From positions 62,001 through 126,000 of the forward strand of contig DAOTVQ010000040.1 in assembly GCA_034436355.1 (NCBI GenBank): a stretch of 64,000 nt of DNA, written 5' to 3'. How positions within the stretch are numbered: the stretch's first letter is position 1; the number at the start of each line of letters is the position of its first letter. Below, in pieces: positions 1-8,565 of the stretch. Below the pieces are notes generated by a model. The model had not been told where the DNA came from, made no database searches, and saw only the letters and a list, made by a program, of their open reading frames with translations. Source of the stretch: CP2-2F sp034436355 (GTDB lineage: Bacteria; Chloroflexota; Anaerolineae; Aggregatilineales; UBA2796). The position numbers and the translations under genes were made by a program.

Positions 1-330
1 CTGCGCGAACAGCGCGTGTATGCTTATCAGAATGGGCAGCTCTTGCAGAGCTATCTCGTCTCCACAGGCTTGCCGCGCACGCCGACCGTGCAAGGGCAGT
101 ACAAAATCTATTTGAAATATCGCTCGCAGACGATGTACGGACCTGGCTACTACTTGCCCAATGTCCCTTACGTTATGTACTTCTATCAGGGCTATGGCTT
201 GCACGGCACGTATTGGCATAGCAATTTTGGCAGACCAATGAGCCATGGCTGTGTGAACCTTCGCACGCCCGACGCCGAATGGCTCTTTAATTGGGCAGAG
301 GTTGGGACGCCCGTCCATGTCCGATACTAA
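1..330 (+). CDS. L,D-transpeptidase, C-terminal part (cut by window start)
   Basis: Only the last 109 residues of this YkuD-family enzyme are in the window; the reading frame is open to base 1. The family forms 3-3 cross-links in peptidoglycan, or attaches proteins to it, through an active-site cysteine outside the membrane. The visible part has the HGTYWH stretch followed by SHGCVNL, with Cys84 of the visible fragment as nucleophile. The C-terminus (AEVGTPVHVRY) closely matches the transpeptidase at 45.6 kb (AEVGTPVYVWRSR), so this is a third paralogue. The next gene starts inside its last codons. Confidence 0.93.
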   Translation: MREQRVYAYQNGQLLQSYLVSTGLPRTPTVQGQYKIYLKYRSQTMYGPGYYLPNVPYVMYFYQGYGLHGTYWHSNFGRPMSHGCVNLRTPDAEWLFNWAEVGTPVHVRY

Positions 331-781
331 TCCGCTCGATCACATTGCGGCGCGCATCGTGGAGCGCTATCGCAATCCATCGCGCAAGGCGTATATGTAT
401 CTATTTCGCCTGAGTGCAGACGCGCTGCCTTCGGCAGTGGTGCCAGAGGCGGCGCACCTGCTGGCAGCGTGGGTAGATGAGGGGCGCGGTTTATTGGCAA
501 CCGATCCGAGCGAGGCACTGCGCCTTTGCACCCTTGCCCAGCAGATCAAGCCGCACACCGATTCACCACAGGCGCTGACGCCGCACCAGCGCAGACAGAT
601 GATGGCACGCATCATTCAGTTCAGCGTCCGCCCTGTGGCGGCTGATGAGATTGCCGTGCATCTTGTCAGCCGTGCGCTTGGCTTCACGCCTAGAGGGGAT
701 CGGGAAGTGGTGGAGGATTGGCGGCAAACACCTGATGGTGTGTGGTATTCCGCCTACCGTGAGCGCGAACGTGCTGAATGA
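317..781 (+). CDS. hypothetical protein, 154 aa
   Basis: A soluble protein without signal peptide or membrane segment that I do not recognise. It is rich in Ala, Arg and Glu and probably mostly helical. The ATG at 317 is preferred over the GTG at 302 because it gives a natural MSDTNPLDH start and a 14-base overlap with the transpeptidase end, which suggests translational coupling. The middle (EALRLCTLAQQIKP) resembles a helical-repeat pair, but this is not diagnostic. A convergent gene follows 13 bases downstream. Confidence 0.6.
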   Translation: MSDTNPLDHIAARIVERYRNPSRKAYMYLFRLSADALPSAVVPEAAHLLAAWVDEGRGLLATDPSEALRLCTLAQQIKPHTDSPQALTPHQRRQMMARIIQFSVRPVAADEIAVHLVSRALGFTPRGDREVVEDWRQTPDGVWYSAYRERERAE

Positions 782-794
782 GGGCAGACAAACA

Positions 795-1634
795 TTATTG
801 CGCGCCCACCAAGCCGCGTAGAAGCAGCGTGGCAGCCGTTGGCGTGTAGAGCCAGAACGCCGTGCCAACCAAGATGTGCGGCGCGTAGGGAATAGCAAGG
901 CTGCCGCGCCGCTTAGACCGTTTGCCAAGCTGCAGAAGGCGGAAGATCAGCGTGCCGAAAGCTGCCACACCACCACTCAGCATCATGATCAGCAAGGCGA
1001 ACATAATGTATTCGCCGCCGATCAGCACGCCGCACGCACCCAGCAGCCACACATCACCCAAGCCAAAAATGGTGCGCCCAACCGCCTTACCTCGCACAGC
1101 CTTTTTCAGCCGCCCATAGCCAACGCCAAGCAACCACAGGCACAAGCCAAGCCCAATGCCGTTCACTGCACCGCGCAGCATTTCCGCAGGCGCACTGCGC
1201 CAGCCCACCAACAGCCACTCTAGCACGCCACAGCCAAGCAAAGCGATCAGGCTGCTGGGCAACACCCACCGATGCTCAACATCAATTACGGCGATCAGCA
1301 CAAACAGCGCGGCGTAAATGTAATAGAACACCACATCGCCGATTAGTCCGTAGGTGTGCGCCAGCAGCCCAAAGGCAACGCTCAGCCCTAGTTCCACTGC
1401 GATACGGCGTGCGGTGCGTGTGGTGGGTTTGCCCAAAAGCCACGCCGTAATGCCAAACCATTGCAGCGGCGGCAGGCGCGGAATCAGGGGCGGCACGGGT
1501 GGCAAGCTATGCTGGGACGTGAACGGGTTGCGCCGTGCAAGCTGATCGTAGCGGCGGGCGGGCAAATAGTCTGCCAGCAGGTTGACGGGCAAAGCAACGA
1601 AGAAGCCCAGCAGTGCCATGATCAAAGTCAGCAT
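795..1634 (-). CDS. A24-family prepilin peptidase-like membrane protease
   Basis: An integral membrane aspartyl protease of the type IV prepilin peptidase superfamily, which cleaves leader peptides of pilin-like proteins. Both Asp motifs are visible: Asp118 in AVIDVEHRWVLP and Asp194 in FGLGDVWLL (family form GxGD). Six to eight hydrophobic segments are evident. The N-terminal region lacks the paired cysteines of the methyltransferase half of PilD, so it is closer to the peptidase-only type. No pilin or pilus gene lies beside it, so its substrate is unknown. Confidence 0.8.
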   Translation of the reverse strand: MLTLIMALLGFFVALPVNLLADYLPARRYDQLARRNPFTSQHSLPPVPPLIPRLPPLQWFGITAWLLGKPTTRTARRIAVELGLSVAFGLLAHTYGLIGDVVFYYIYAALFVLIAVIDVEHRWVLPSSLIALLGCGVLEWLLVGWRSAPAEMLRGAVNGIGLGLCLWLLGVGYGRLKKAVRGKAVGRTIFGLGDVWLLGACGVLIGGEYIMFALLIMMLSGGVAAFGTLIFRLLQLGKRSKRRGSLAIPYAPHILVGTAFWLYTPTAATLLLRGLVGAQ

Positions 1635-1771
1635 GAGTGTGCCTGTGTCTCTCTGGCTGAAGGTGGATTAAATACAGTGTAGCATACAGGCATTCTGAAA
1701 AGCAAACAGCACACCTTTGCGTTATACTTAGTTTGACAGGTTTTGCAAGGTGCTAGGTGGGAGATAAGCGT

Positions 1772-3139
1772 ATGGCAGTCCAAACAATGCAGGGCGGTTA
1801 TCGCAGTCCGTTGTTTATTGATGCAATCCGCACCATTAATCGGAAAGGCATGTTAGATTTTTTCTACGATATTTGGCGTAAGCATGGTGATCTAACACGC
1901 ATTCAAATTGGCAACATGGTATCCTATCTCGCCGTCCATCCTGACCACGTTCACCACATTACAGTGGCAGCGGAACACCGTGCCAAGTACGATAAAGTTG
2001 CCAGCTATGATGTTGTGCGCCGCTTGATGCTTGGCAATGGGTTGGTGACCAGCGTTGGTGATGTATGGAAACGCCAACGTCATTTGCTGTCTCCTTTTTT
2101 CACACCGCGTGGCATTGAGCAATACATCCCGATCTTCATCAGCGAGGCAGAAAAGCTGCGCGCCCGTTGGGAGAAATTTGCTGCACAAGGCGAGCCAATT
2201 GAAATGATCACAGAAATGATGCGCTTAACGGCTATCATCATTTTGCGGACGCTCTTCAGCACTGTCAGCGATGAGGAGATGCACAGCACTGCCCACGATG
2301 TGGACTTTCTAATCGCCTTTACCTCAAACTTTCTGCTGAAGCCGCTGCGGGCGCCGCTGTGGGTGCCAACGAAACAAAACACCGAATATCACCAAGTGCG
2401 CGCCCGCATCAATACCTATATTAATAGCCTGATCGCAAAGCGGCGTGCCATGCCTGTTGATGAGTATCCCAACGATATGCTCAGCAAGCTGATGCTGGCG
2501 CGTGATGAGGAAACAGGCGAGGGCATGTCCGATGAACTCATCCGCGATGAGGCGGTCACCATGTTCTTTGCCGGGCATGAAACAACTGCACGTGCGCTCG
2601 CTTTCACATGGTACGCGCTGGCGGGTGAACCCGAAGTTTCCGCCAAACTACACGCTGAAATTGATAGCACCATCGGCACCGCCACACCAACCGTCGAAGC
2701 GCTTAAACGAATGCCCTATACCCTGCAAACCGTCAAAGAAACACTGCGCCTCTACCCGCCCGCGCCAATGTACGTACGAGATGTGGTGACGGATGATGTG
2801 CTGGATGGCATCCCGATCAAGCGCGGCACACGGATGATGCTGATGCCCTACTGCACACACCGCCATCCCGATTTTTGGCACGAACCAGATCGCTATAACC
2901 CAGATCGCTTCGCACCCGAACAGGAAGCCGCACAGCATCCGTATGCTTTCCACCCCTTTGCCGCAGGGCAGCGCATTTGTGCAGGCAACAATTTTGCCCT
3001 GCTAGAAGCGCATATCCTGCTTGGCATGTTAGCCTCCCAATTTGCGCCGCGCCGCAAGGCAGGGCATCAAATGCAATTGGAAATGGCTGGCACACTCGGT
3101 TCGCGCAATGGCGTTTGGATGCACATCGAACAGCGCTAG
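1772..3139 (+). CDS. cytochrome P450
   Basis: A haem-thiolate monooxygenase of about 455 residues, the normal size. Numbered from this ATG, the I-helix motif AGHETT is at about 267-272, the K-helix ExxR (ETLR) at 323-326, and the haem loop FAAGQRICAG puts the cysteine ligand at 403. It has no N-terminal membrane anchor, so it is a soluble bacterial form; the overall pattern recalls the CYP4/CYP102-like group. The start at 1772 has GGGAG eight bases upstream. A GTG at 1757 would add five residues. No ferredoxin or reductase is adjacent; the nearest candidate partner is the Rieske protein at 37.9 kb. Substrate unknown. Confidence 0.93.
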   Translation: MAVQTMQGGYRSPLFIDAIRTINRKGMLDFFYDIWRKHGDLTRIQIGNMVSYLAVHPDHVHHITVAAEHRAKYDKVASYDVVRRLMLGNGLVTSVGDVWKRQRHLLSPFFTPRGIEQYIPIFISEAEKLRARWEKFAAQGEPIEMITEMMRLTAIIILRTLFSTVSDEEMHSTAHDVDFLIAFTSNFLLKPLRAPLWVPTKQNTEYHQVRARINTYINSLIAKRRAMPVDEYPNDMLSKLMLARDEETGEGMSDELIRDEAVTMFFAGHETTARALAFTWYALAGEPEVSAKLHAEIDSTIGTATPTVEALKRMPYTLQTVKETLRLYPPAPMYVRDVVTDDVLDGIPIKRGTRMMLMPYCTHRHPDFWHEPDRYNPDRFAPEQEAAQHPYAFHPFAAGQRICAGNNFALLEAHILLGMLASQFAPRRKAGHQMQLEMAGTLGSRNGVWMHIEQR

Positions 3140-3183
3140 CAGGCTTCAGAATGCGCGGTGAGCAAATCTGATGCAAACCGCGC

Positions 3184-3189
3184 TATAAT
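3184..3189 (+). promoter_or_regulatory. candidate -10 box (TATAAT) for the gene at 3225
   Basis: A perfect TATAAT lies 35 bases before the ATG, in an AT-rich pocket between two genes. I find no convincing -35 hexamer at the usual spacing. A GGAA at about nine bases upstream of the start would serve as ribosome binding site. Confidence 0.4.
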
Positions 3190-3224
3190 ATACAAAATTT
3201 TGACCAACCAACGGAACGCGCTTT

Positions 3225-3962
3225 ATGTCTAACCGAACGGACACGCACAGTGCAGTTGCACCACGCCAACCGATGGAAGAACCTGATTCCGTCGGCGGGA
3301 TGCCCGTTGAAGAACTCATCCGCATTGCGCGGGAGACGACTTCACGCATCCGCAACGAAGACCGCAAGCGCCTGCAAACGGAGGCAACTGAAAACCGTCA
3401 AGGCATTCAAAGCGGCGTGCCGCATCTTTTGCAACAATTCTTCATCGGCAAACTTGACCTTGATGAAGAGCTGAGCCGCCGCTTTCCTAGCCCACCGCTG
3501 CTCTCCTCCGCCATCTTTGATCCACCACCTGGCAGGCGCGCACGGCGCGGCTTTGCTCAGTTCAAGGCGCAGGATGAATCGGCTGCCATGACCATAGACC
3601 TGCAAGGCATAGATGGCGCCTTTGAGGCAGATTATGTCTATGGCGGCATGATTGCCGCACATTTCACCTTTGGCGCCATTGCCGACTCCAGCCGCAAGCG
3701 CTTCCTTGACCTGATTCGGCGGCACACTGGCACAAGTATCTTATGGACGGCGAAACGTTGGGAACGCGACTACCTAATTGTGAGCGCGCACAACGGCTTT
3801 GCACGCATTTATGCCTTTGGCGCCAACCAGATCAACGCTGCCTGCCGCCTAACGCCTGATTTGTTCAAGCAGCTTACGCATTGGCTGGCAACCTTTTGGA
3901 TCACCGATACAGAGACGACTGCCAGCCGCAGCGAAGTCGTAAGCGATCCCAACAGTTGGTAG
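3225..3962 (+). CDS. hypothetical protein, 245 aa
   Basis: Not recognised. The first 60 residues are polar and charged, with a likely helix or short coiled coil (ELIRIARETTSRIRNEDRKR). The C-terminal 130 residues look globular with alternating strands (TIDLQGIDGAFEADYVYGG and YLIVSAHNGFARIYAFG). There is no signal peptide or membrane segment, so it is probably cytoplasmic. It has its own TATAAT and stands alone between the P450 and a convergent exporter gene six bases away. No catalytic motif is apparent. Confidence 0.7.
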   Translation: MSNRTDTHSAVAPRQPMEEPDSVGGMPVEELIRIARETTSRIRNEDRKRLQTEATENRQGIQSGVPHLLQQFFIGKLDLDEELSRRFPSPPLLSSAIFDPPPGRRARRGFAQFKAQDESAAMTIDLQGIDGAFEADYVYGGMIAAHFTFGAIADSSRKRFLDLIRRHTGTSILWTAKRWERDYLIVSAHNGFARIYAFGANQINAACRLTPDLFKQLTHWLATFWITDTETTASRSEVVSDPNSW

Positions 3963-3968
3963 CTTGCC

Positions 3969-4412
3969 TTAAGGTTGCATATGCCGCAGATCGGTATCTA
4001 TCAGCAGGCGTGCCGTGCTGAGACCGGCTGCCACCGCACCACTGATCAGCAGGGCATAAACGCCTGATGCCAAGCCACCATTGATGTTGCCCTCGTAGAA
4101 AAAGAGCAGCACCTCATAGGCGGGAATGCCCGGGATCATGGTGATGATGCCCGTCACGGTGAAGACAAGGCGCGGCAGCTTATAGCGTGTGGAGACTGCA
4201 TAGCCCACGATGCCGATGAACAGCGCGCCCAGATAAGCAGCAAGCACTGGCGCTGTGCCGTTTTGCAGCAAGCTGAAGCGCACCAAATGCCCGCCCATGC
4301 CCACCAAACCACAGGCTGCCAACAAACGCGGCGGCACATTGAACAGCACAGCAAAGCCTACTGTTGCCAGCAATGCCATCAGCGCTTGCAGCAAGAGTGT
4401 TTCAACATTCAT
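3969..4412 (-). CDS. ThrE/YjjB-type exporter subunit (DUF3815)
   Basis: A 147-residue membrane protein with about five hydrophobic segments matching the C-terminal half of ThrE threonine/serine exporters, the half called YjjB in Escherichia coli. Gly-rich helices and the TVTGIITMIPGIPAYE stretch fit the family. The ATG at 4412 is preferred to an upstream alternative at 4433 because GGAGAAGG lies just ahead of it. It follows the YjjP-like gene by 13 bases, so the two halves should form one transporter. The substrate may be a small amino acid or dicarboxylate and cannot be read from the sequence. Confidence 0.8.
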   Translation of the reverse strand: MNVETLLLQALMALLATVGFAVLFNVPPRLLAACGLVGMGGHLVRFSLLQNGTAPVLAAYLGALFIGIVGYAVSTRYKLPRLVFTVTGIITMIPGIPAYEVLLFFYEGNINGGLASGVYALLISGAVAAGLSTARLLIDTDLRHMQP

Positions 4413-4425
4413 CAGGCACCTTCTC

Positions 4426-5250
4426 CTAGACAATTGAAAAGCCCGTTAGCAGCAGCACAACCAACAGCCCAACCGCAATGCTGACCAAGATCAGGATTGC
4501 GTAAATACCACGCGATAAGCCCGATACCAAGTCCAGATGCACCAGATCGAGCAGTGAGGTAACCAGCGGCACGCCCGGTATCAGCAGCAGTACAGAGGCG
4601 ATCATGCCATTTTGCAACGAGGCTTGAATGCCGAATGTTATGTACAGTGGTGCAAACAGCCGCAGCAAGCCATAGCAAACGCCCGCCGCCAACGCCGCAC
4701 AGACCACCACAATCGGCACAGGGCTAAAATATCGCTGAAGCATCGCCATACGCAGCGTTTGCGCCGCAGCCGCACCGCCAAAGGCAGCCGCGAATTCCAG
4801 CCAACTGCCGCCGATAATGACCGAGAAGGCACCGCACGCCAAGCCGACCATGAGTGCTACTACCCAACGCGGATATAACATACCCTGCGCCTCGATCTCA
4901 TCAAGGCGTGCGTTAAGCTGTGCCGCTTCAATGCCCAAGGGCAGCGTGCGCGAGAGCAACTCCAGCGCAATCACCCGATTCATATCTACAGCCAAGCCGC
5001 GCACCTGCATAATCTGCGTGCGATGTTCGCCGCCGCTGTAGGCAGAGGCGATGATGCCCGTTGGCGTCACATAAGCCTCTAGCTGCTGGATGCCCAGCAC
5101 TGCCGCACAGCGCGCCATGACCTCATGTGTTCGGAAGCTGGCAGCGCCACTCCGCAGCACCAAAACGCCCACGCGCAGCACGGCGTGCAGTGCCGCGCCA
5201 AGTTCCGTCTGGGTGAAGGTGCGTTGATAGTGCCGAATGGCGCGGCTCAT
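4426..5250 (-). CDS. ThrE/YjjP-type exporter subunit (DUF1212)
   Basis: A 274-residue protein: a soluble N-terminal domain of about 120 residues (GAASFRTHEVMARCAAVLG is typical of DUF1212), then five membrane helices from about residue 128. The family pairs with a YjjB-like subunit, encoded just downstream. The helix ending MIASVLLLIPGVPLVTSLLD matches the conserved pore-lining segment. Its ATG overlaps the stop of the upstream glycosyltransferase-like gene (ATGA), so all three are probably cotranscribed. Known relatives export Thr/Ser or succinate. Confidence 0.85.
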   Translation of the reverse strand: MSRAIRHYQRTFTQTELGAALHAVLRVGVLVLRSGAASFRTHEVMARCAAVLGIQQLEAYVTPTGIIASAYSGGEHRTQIMQVRGLAVDMNRVIALELLSRTLPLGIEAAQLNARLDEIEAQGMLYPRWVVALMVGLACGAFSVIIGGSWLEFAAAFGGAAAAQTLRMAMLQRYFSPVPIVVVCAALAAGVCYGLLRLFAPLYITFGIQASLQNGMIASVLLLIPGVPLVTSLLDLVHLDLVSGLSRGIYAILILVSIAVGLLVVLLLTGFSIV

Positions 5251-6899
5251 TTAGGCTTACTCCAGGACGGATTTGGCAGCAGCACGGTGTACTCGTAGCC
5301 ATTCATCGGGATTGCCTCGCGCAGGGTGTAGGCGCGCTCAATAGCCGCCAAAACGGGCGGTGGATAAAAGCCCATGATCGCCGTCTGCCCTTGATCGCGG
5401 CGCAAAATGACCACACCAAACGCCTGATCTTCGATCATCTCGATCAGGGTGGAAGGATCATAGAGCGTTTTCTCAGGCGTGTTGTTGTTGTAGAGGTTCA
5501 GCAGTTGGGTTGGGTTGCTCACCACAGGCTTGCCGCTGCGGAAACTGAAGGCGGCTTCCTCACTCAGGATCGGGCGCGGATCGGCTTTGGCGTACTCCAC
5601 AATGCGCCAGCCGTTTGCCACATCTTGCGCCGTTGGAATTTGCCCAATGGTTGCGTAGCCCATCGTCCAGCCCGCCGAGTCGTAGAAGTTCGGAAACTTT
5701 GTGTTGCTCTGGACACCTAAAAGCTGCCCAACTTCACGGAAGATCGGCATATCCAGCGGCAGCTTGACCACCGCCGCGCCATACAGCACGAACGCAGCAC
5801 AAACTGCCACACCCATCAGCGGTATCAGGCGTTGCGCGCCTGCCATAAAACGCGGCAAGCGCCACGTGCCGCTCAGCGTGCGCCCTGCGAAAATGCCCGC
5901 CAAAATGCACATGGCAGCGATTGCTGTGGCAAAGTAGCTATCGCCCGCGCCCCACTTTCCGGCTAGGACGCTGTTCAGCATAGCAGCGGTGAACCACACC
6001 GCGTACACCGAAAGCCGATCAAAGTAGAGTTCGTAGGCAACCATCAGCAGCGCCAGCACCAACAGCGCGCCGTGCAGCGCGATAAACTGTGCCAGCAAGC
6101 CCGTGTACTGCCCTAGGATGTATTGATTGACATTGGCGGTGATCGTGTTGAGCCACCACTGCCCATCCGTACTCCAATTGATGAGCAGGAAAATGCCGCC
6201 CGTCACCGCCGCAAACGGAATTGCCCACGCAATTGAGCGCCGCACACCGCGCAAAAATAGCCAGATAAATACACCAGCTACCGTTGCAATTGCCAGTTGT
6301 TTGGTATAGCCGGCTGCCAGCAGCAGCACTAGGCACAGCACAATCAGGCGGCGCGGGCGTTTGCTCTCGCTGAGGGTGGCGATCACCACAACGGCAAGCG
6401 TCTCGCACATCACCATGCTGATGTGCTGACGAAACAGCGGTCCGATGTGGTAAATATAGTTTGAGGCGAGGTAGGCAGCACCGCTTAGGATAGCGATAGT
6501 GCGCTGCCCTGTGGCGCGTTGCACAGCGTAGCCGATTGCCGCTGCTGTGATCAGTGTGGCAAGGAAGCCGAACAGCCTGCCATACCAATATTCTGCGCCA
6601 AACAACCATGCAAACGGCACCAGAATCACATGGTAGAGCGGGGGATAGTTGCTGGCGTAGAACGGAAAGACCTCGTTATCACGGTAAGGTGATTGGAATT
6701 GGCTCAGCAGCACGGTATCGTTCAGCTCAAAACCTTCGCCCTGATCGTAGTCAAAGGGAAAGGTGATCAGCCCAATAGCATACACAGCGTAAACGGCAAG
6801 GTGCAGCGCCATGAGCAGCAAGGCGATCCCGATCAATACCTGCTGCGCGAAAACCAGCAGGCGCGGCGCACTTTGAGCGCGCTCCAATGTGCCAATCAT
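5247..6899 (-). CDS. GT-C-like multispan membrane glycosyltransferase, putative
   Basis: A 550-residue protein with about ten membrane helices. The first extracytoplasmic loop carries FPFDYDQGEGFELNDT followed by a NYPPLYH segment, the pattern of GT39/GT83-type transferases that use polyprenyl-phosphate sugars and an acidic loop. The last 130 residues form a soluble extracytoplasmic domain. It starts inside the end of the small membrane gene upstream and overlaps the exporter gene downstream by four bases. A role in adding sugars to a surface glycan or protein is inferred from fold and neighbours; donor and acceptor are unknown. Confidence 0.72.
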   Translation of the reverse strand: MIGTLERAQSAPRLLVFAQQVLIGIALLLMALHLAVYAVYAIGLITFPFDYDQGEGFELNDTVLLSQFQSPYRDNEVFPFYASNYPPLYHVILVPFAWLFGAEYWYGRLFGFLATLITAAAIGYAVQRATGQRTIAILSGAAYLASNYIYHIGPLFRQHISMVMCETLAVVVIATLSESKRPRRLIVLCLVLLLAAGYTKQLAIATVAGVFIWLFLRGVRRSIAWAIPFAAVTGGIFLLINWSTDGQWWLNTITANVNQYILGQYTGLLAQFIALHGALLVLALLMVAYELYFDRLSVYAVWFTAAMLNSVLAGKWGAGDSYFATAIAAMCILAGIFAGRTLSGTWRLPRFMAGAQRLIPLMGVAVCAAFVLYGAAVVKLPLDMPIFREVGQLLGVQSNTKFPNFYDSAGWTMGYATIGQIPTAQDVANGWRIVEYAKADPRPILSEEAAFSFRSGKPVVSNPTQLLNLYNNNTPEKTLYDPSTLIEMIEDQAFGVVILRRDQGQTAIMGFYPPPVLAAIERAYTLREAIPMNGYEYTVLLPNPSWSKPK

Positions 6900-7108
6900 G
6901 CAGGGCGATCTCCGAGCGGCAGCAAACTAACGCCTAGAACACACAGTCCTAGACAGCCTGCCAACGCTAATAGTTGCGTCGGACCGAAGTCGCCAAAATC
7001 ACCACGTATGGCATCCAGCAGCAGCACACCGATAAACCCAAGCGCGCCAACCAAGAGAATCAGGACGCCGAGCATCCGTTTGGTAATCACAAGATCAGGA
7101 TGTGTCAT
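6896..7108 (-). CDS. small two-helix membrane protein, 70 aa
   Basis: A short protein with two hydrophobic segments (about residues 13-32 and 46-63) separated by a short acidic loop (DAIRGDFGDFG). It overlaps the start of the large membrane transferase by four bases and is the first gene of that leftward operon, so it is likely a real accessory subunit. No family is recognised. It is divergent from the Wzz-like gene across a 124-base region. Confidence 0.6.
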   Translation of the reverse strand: MTHPDLVITKRMLGVLILLVGALGFIGVLLLDAIRGDFGDFGPTQLLALAGCLGLCVLGVSLLPLGDRPA

Positions 7109-7178
7109 GCCTTGTTTTGCTCTAGTGGACTTATAACAGCGGCGACTCTACCGAACTTGGCAGGTGCTTGTCAAACGG

Positions 7179-7207
7179 CTGACAGAACGACGGCAACCTG
7201 CTATAAT
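7179..7207 (+). promoter_or_regulatory. sigma-70 type promoter of the polysaccharide operon
   Basis: CTGACA at 7179-7184 (five of six consensus) and TATAAT at 7202-7207 (perfect) are separated by exactly 17 bases. Transcription would begin near 7214, leaving about 19 bases of leader with an AGAGGA ribosome site before the ATG at 7233. This is the best promoter in the window and supports 7233, not the longer frame from 7164, as the start. Confidence 0.75.
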
Positions 7208-7232
7208 CGCGCCGATTCTGAGAGGATATGTG

Positions 7233-7886
7233 ATGCAACTTTCTGATTATGTGCGTATTTTGACGCGGCGTGGCTGGATCATCCTGTTAGCAGTAGTGCT
7301 TACGGCTGGCAGTGCCTTCTTGTTCAGCCGCCTGCAAACGCCAATCTATCGCGCTACCCAAAAAATGCTCATTCAACCTGCCCGTAACGATTTTGGCTTG
7401 GCACAGACCTTAAAACAACTCATGAGCAGTTGGGCAACACGCCTTGATGCCGATGAGCGCGCTAACGACGTGATTCGCGCCCTGAACCTTGATATGACGC
7501 CTTCTCAACTGCGCGGCATGGTCACTGTCTCTACCAACCTCGACGCGCTGGTCATCAATATTGATGTGGACATGCCCGAAATCGAGACGGCAGGCAGGGT
7601 CGCCCGCACCTATGGCGAACAATTTGTGCAGTGGCGCAACGAGTCCAACGCACCTATCCGCCTTGAGGATCGCATCAATGCCGAGTTGATTGATCAGCCC
7701 GCTATCAGCTTATTTCGCCCCAACACCACCTTTAACGTTGCCGCTGGCGCGCTGCTCGGCATTCTGATCGGTGGTGCTGCTGTTTTTATTTTGGAATATC
7801 TGAGTGCTAACATTGTGCGCCGCCGCGAAGACGTTGAGCGCGCCTTGAACCTACCCGTACTCGGCACGTTGCCTGAGTCCGAATAA
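7233..7886 (+). CDS. Wzz/chain-length determinant family membrane protein
   Basis: A 217-residue polysaccharide co-polymerase. It has a short cytoplasmic N-terminus (MQLSDYVRILTRRGW), one membrane helix at about residues 17-35, an extracytoplasmic domain, and a second helix near 172-193 ahead of the cytoplasmic tail RREDVERALNLPVLGTLPE, a classic feature. The family sets chain length of exported polysaccharide and activates the partner tyrosine kinase. It is shorter than Gram-negative Wzc/Wzz proteins and resembles the separate CapA-type subunit. The kinase-like partner follows 17 bases downstream. Confidence 0.88.
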   Translation: MQLSDYVRILTRRGWIILLAVVLTAGSAFLFSRLQTPIYRATQKMLIQPARNDFGLAQTLKQLMSSWATRLDADERANDVIRALNLDMTPSQLRGMVTVSTNLDALVINIDVDMPEIETAGRVARTYGEQFVQWRNESNAPIRLEDRINAELIDQPAISLFRPNTTFNVAAGALLGILIGGAAVFILEYLSANIVRRREDVERALNLPVLGTLPESE

Positions 7887-7903
7887 CTTGTGAGGAACTG
7901 CCT

Positions 7904-8563
7904 GTGAGCGATTTAATCACCCTAAAAGACCCGCGCTCTGCGGCAGCGGAAGCCTTTCGCGTGCTGCGGACGAATATTCAGTTCAGTGCCTTGGATCGGG
8001 CGATCCACACACTGTTGATCACCTCTGCGGCAGCGGATGAAGGCAAAAGTGCTGCGGCTGCCAACCTCGCTGTGACGATGGCGCAGGGTGGCAGCCGTGT
8101 CATTCTGGTGGATGCTGATCTGCGCCGCCCATCACAGCACCACTTTTGGAAATTGGACAATGGGCGTGGCTTGACGAGTGCCATCCTTGAAAACGCAGAT
8201 GCCAGCACACTGCCGCTGCAAAATACAACGATAGACGGTCTGCGCGTGCTGACCAGCGGCGCCCAACCGCCTAACCCTGCTGACCTGCTCGTTAGCAAAC
8301 GCATGGAGGCGCTCATCATTGCGCTCAAGGCGCAGGCAGATTATGTGATCTTTGATGCACCGCCGACCTTAGCGGCTGCTGATGCACCGCTGCTTGCCAC
8401 CAAGCTAGACGCTGTGCTGCTTGTTTTGCAGGCAGGCACCACGCGCCGCGATCATGCTCAGCGCGCTAAGGAAGCCCTTATCCGCGTCAATGCGCGCATC
8501 ATTGGTGTGGCACTCACCAATGCACCGCGTGATTCTTCTCTCAGCACCTATGGAAAGGCGTAA
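7904..8563 (+). CDS. BY-kinase-like ATPase (CpsD/CapB type)
   Basis: A cytoplasmic P-loop protein of the bacterial tyrosine kinase family. Walker A is the variant AADEGKSA (about residues 43-50; usual form PGEGKS/T), Walker A' is VILVDADLRRP and Walker B is YVIFDAPP. An ADP-ribosylation-like C-terminal Tyr cluster is not the issue here: the point is that only a single Tyr (STYGKA) remains at the C-terminus, so autophosphorylation may be limited. The GTG start follows GAGGAA by five bases. It sits between the Wzz-like and nucleotidyltransferase genes, so it should act with Wzz in polysaccharide export. Confidence 0.87.
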   Translation: MSDLITLKDPRSAAAEAFRVLRTNIQFSALDRAIHTLLITSAAADEGKSAAAANLAVTMAQGGSRVILVDADLRRPSQHHFWKLDNGRGLTSAILENADASTLPLQNTTIDGLRVLTSGAQPPNPADLLVSKRMEALIIALKAQADYVIFDAPPTLAAADAPLLATKLDAVLLVLQAGTTRRDHAQRAKEALIRVNARIIGVALTNAPRDSSLSTYGKA

Positions 8564-8565
8564 CC

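Noticed and set aside
1757..1771. GTG start for the cytochrome P450
   Set aside because: Possible, but the ATG at 1772 has the better GGGAG ribosome site and the five extra residues carry no feature.
7164..7232. Longer N-terminus for the Wzz-like protein
   Set aside because: It would begin upstream of the strong promoter's -10 box, so it would not be on the transcript; 7233 has a ribosome site.
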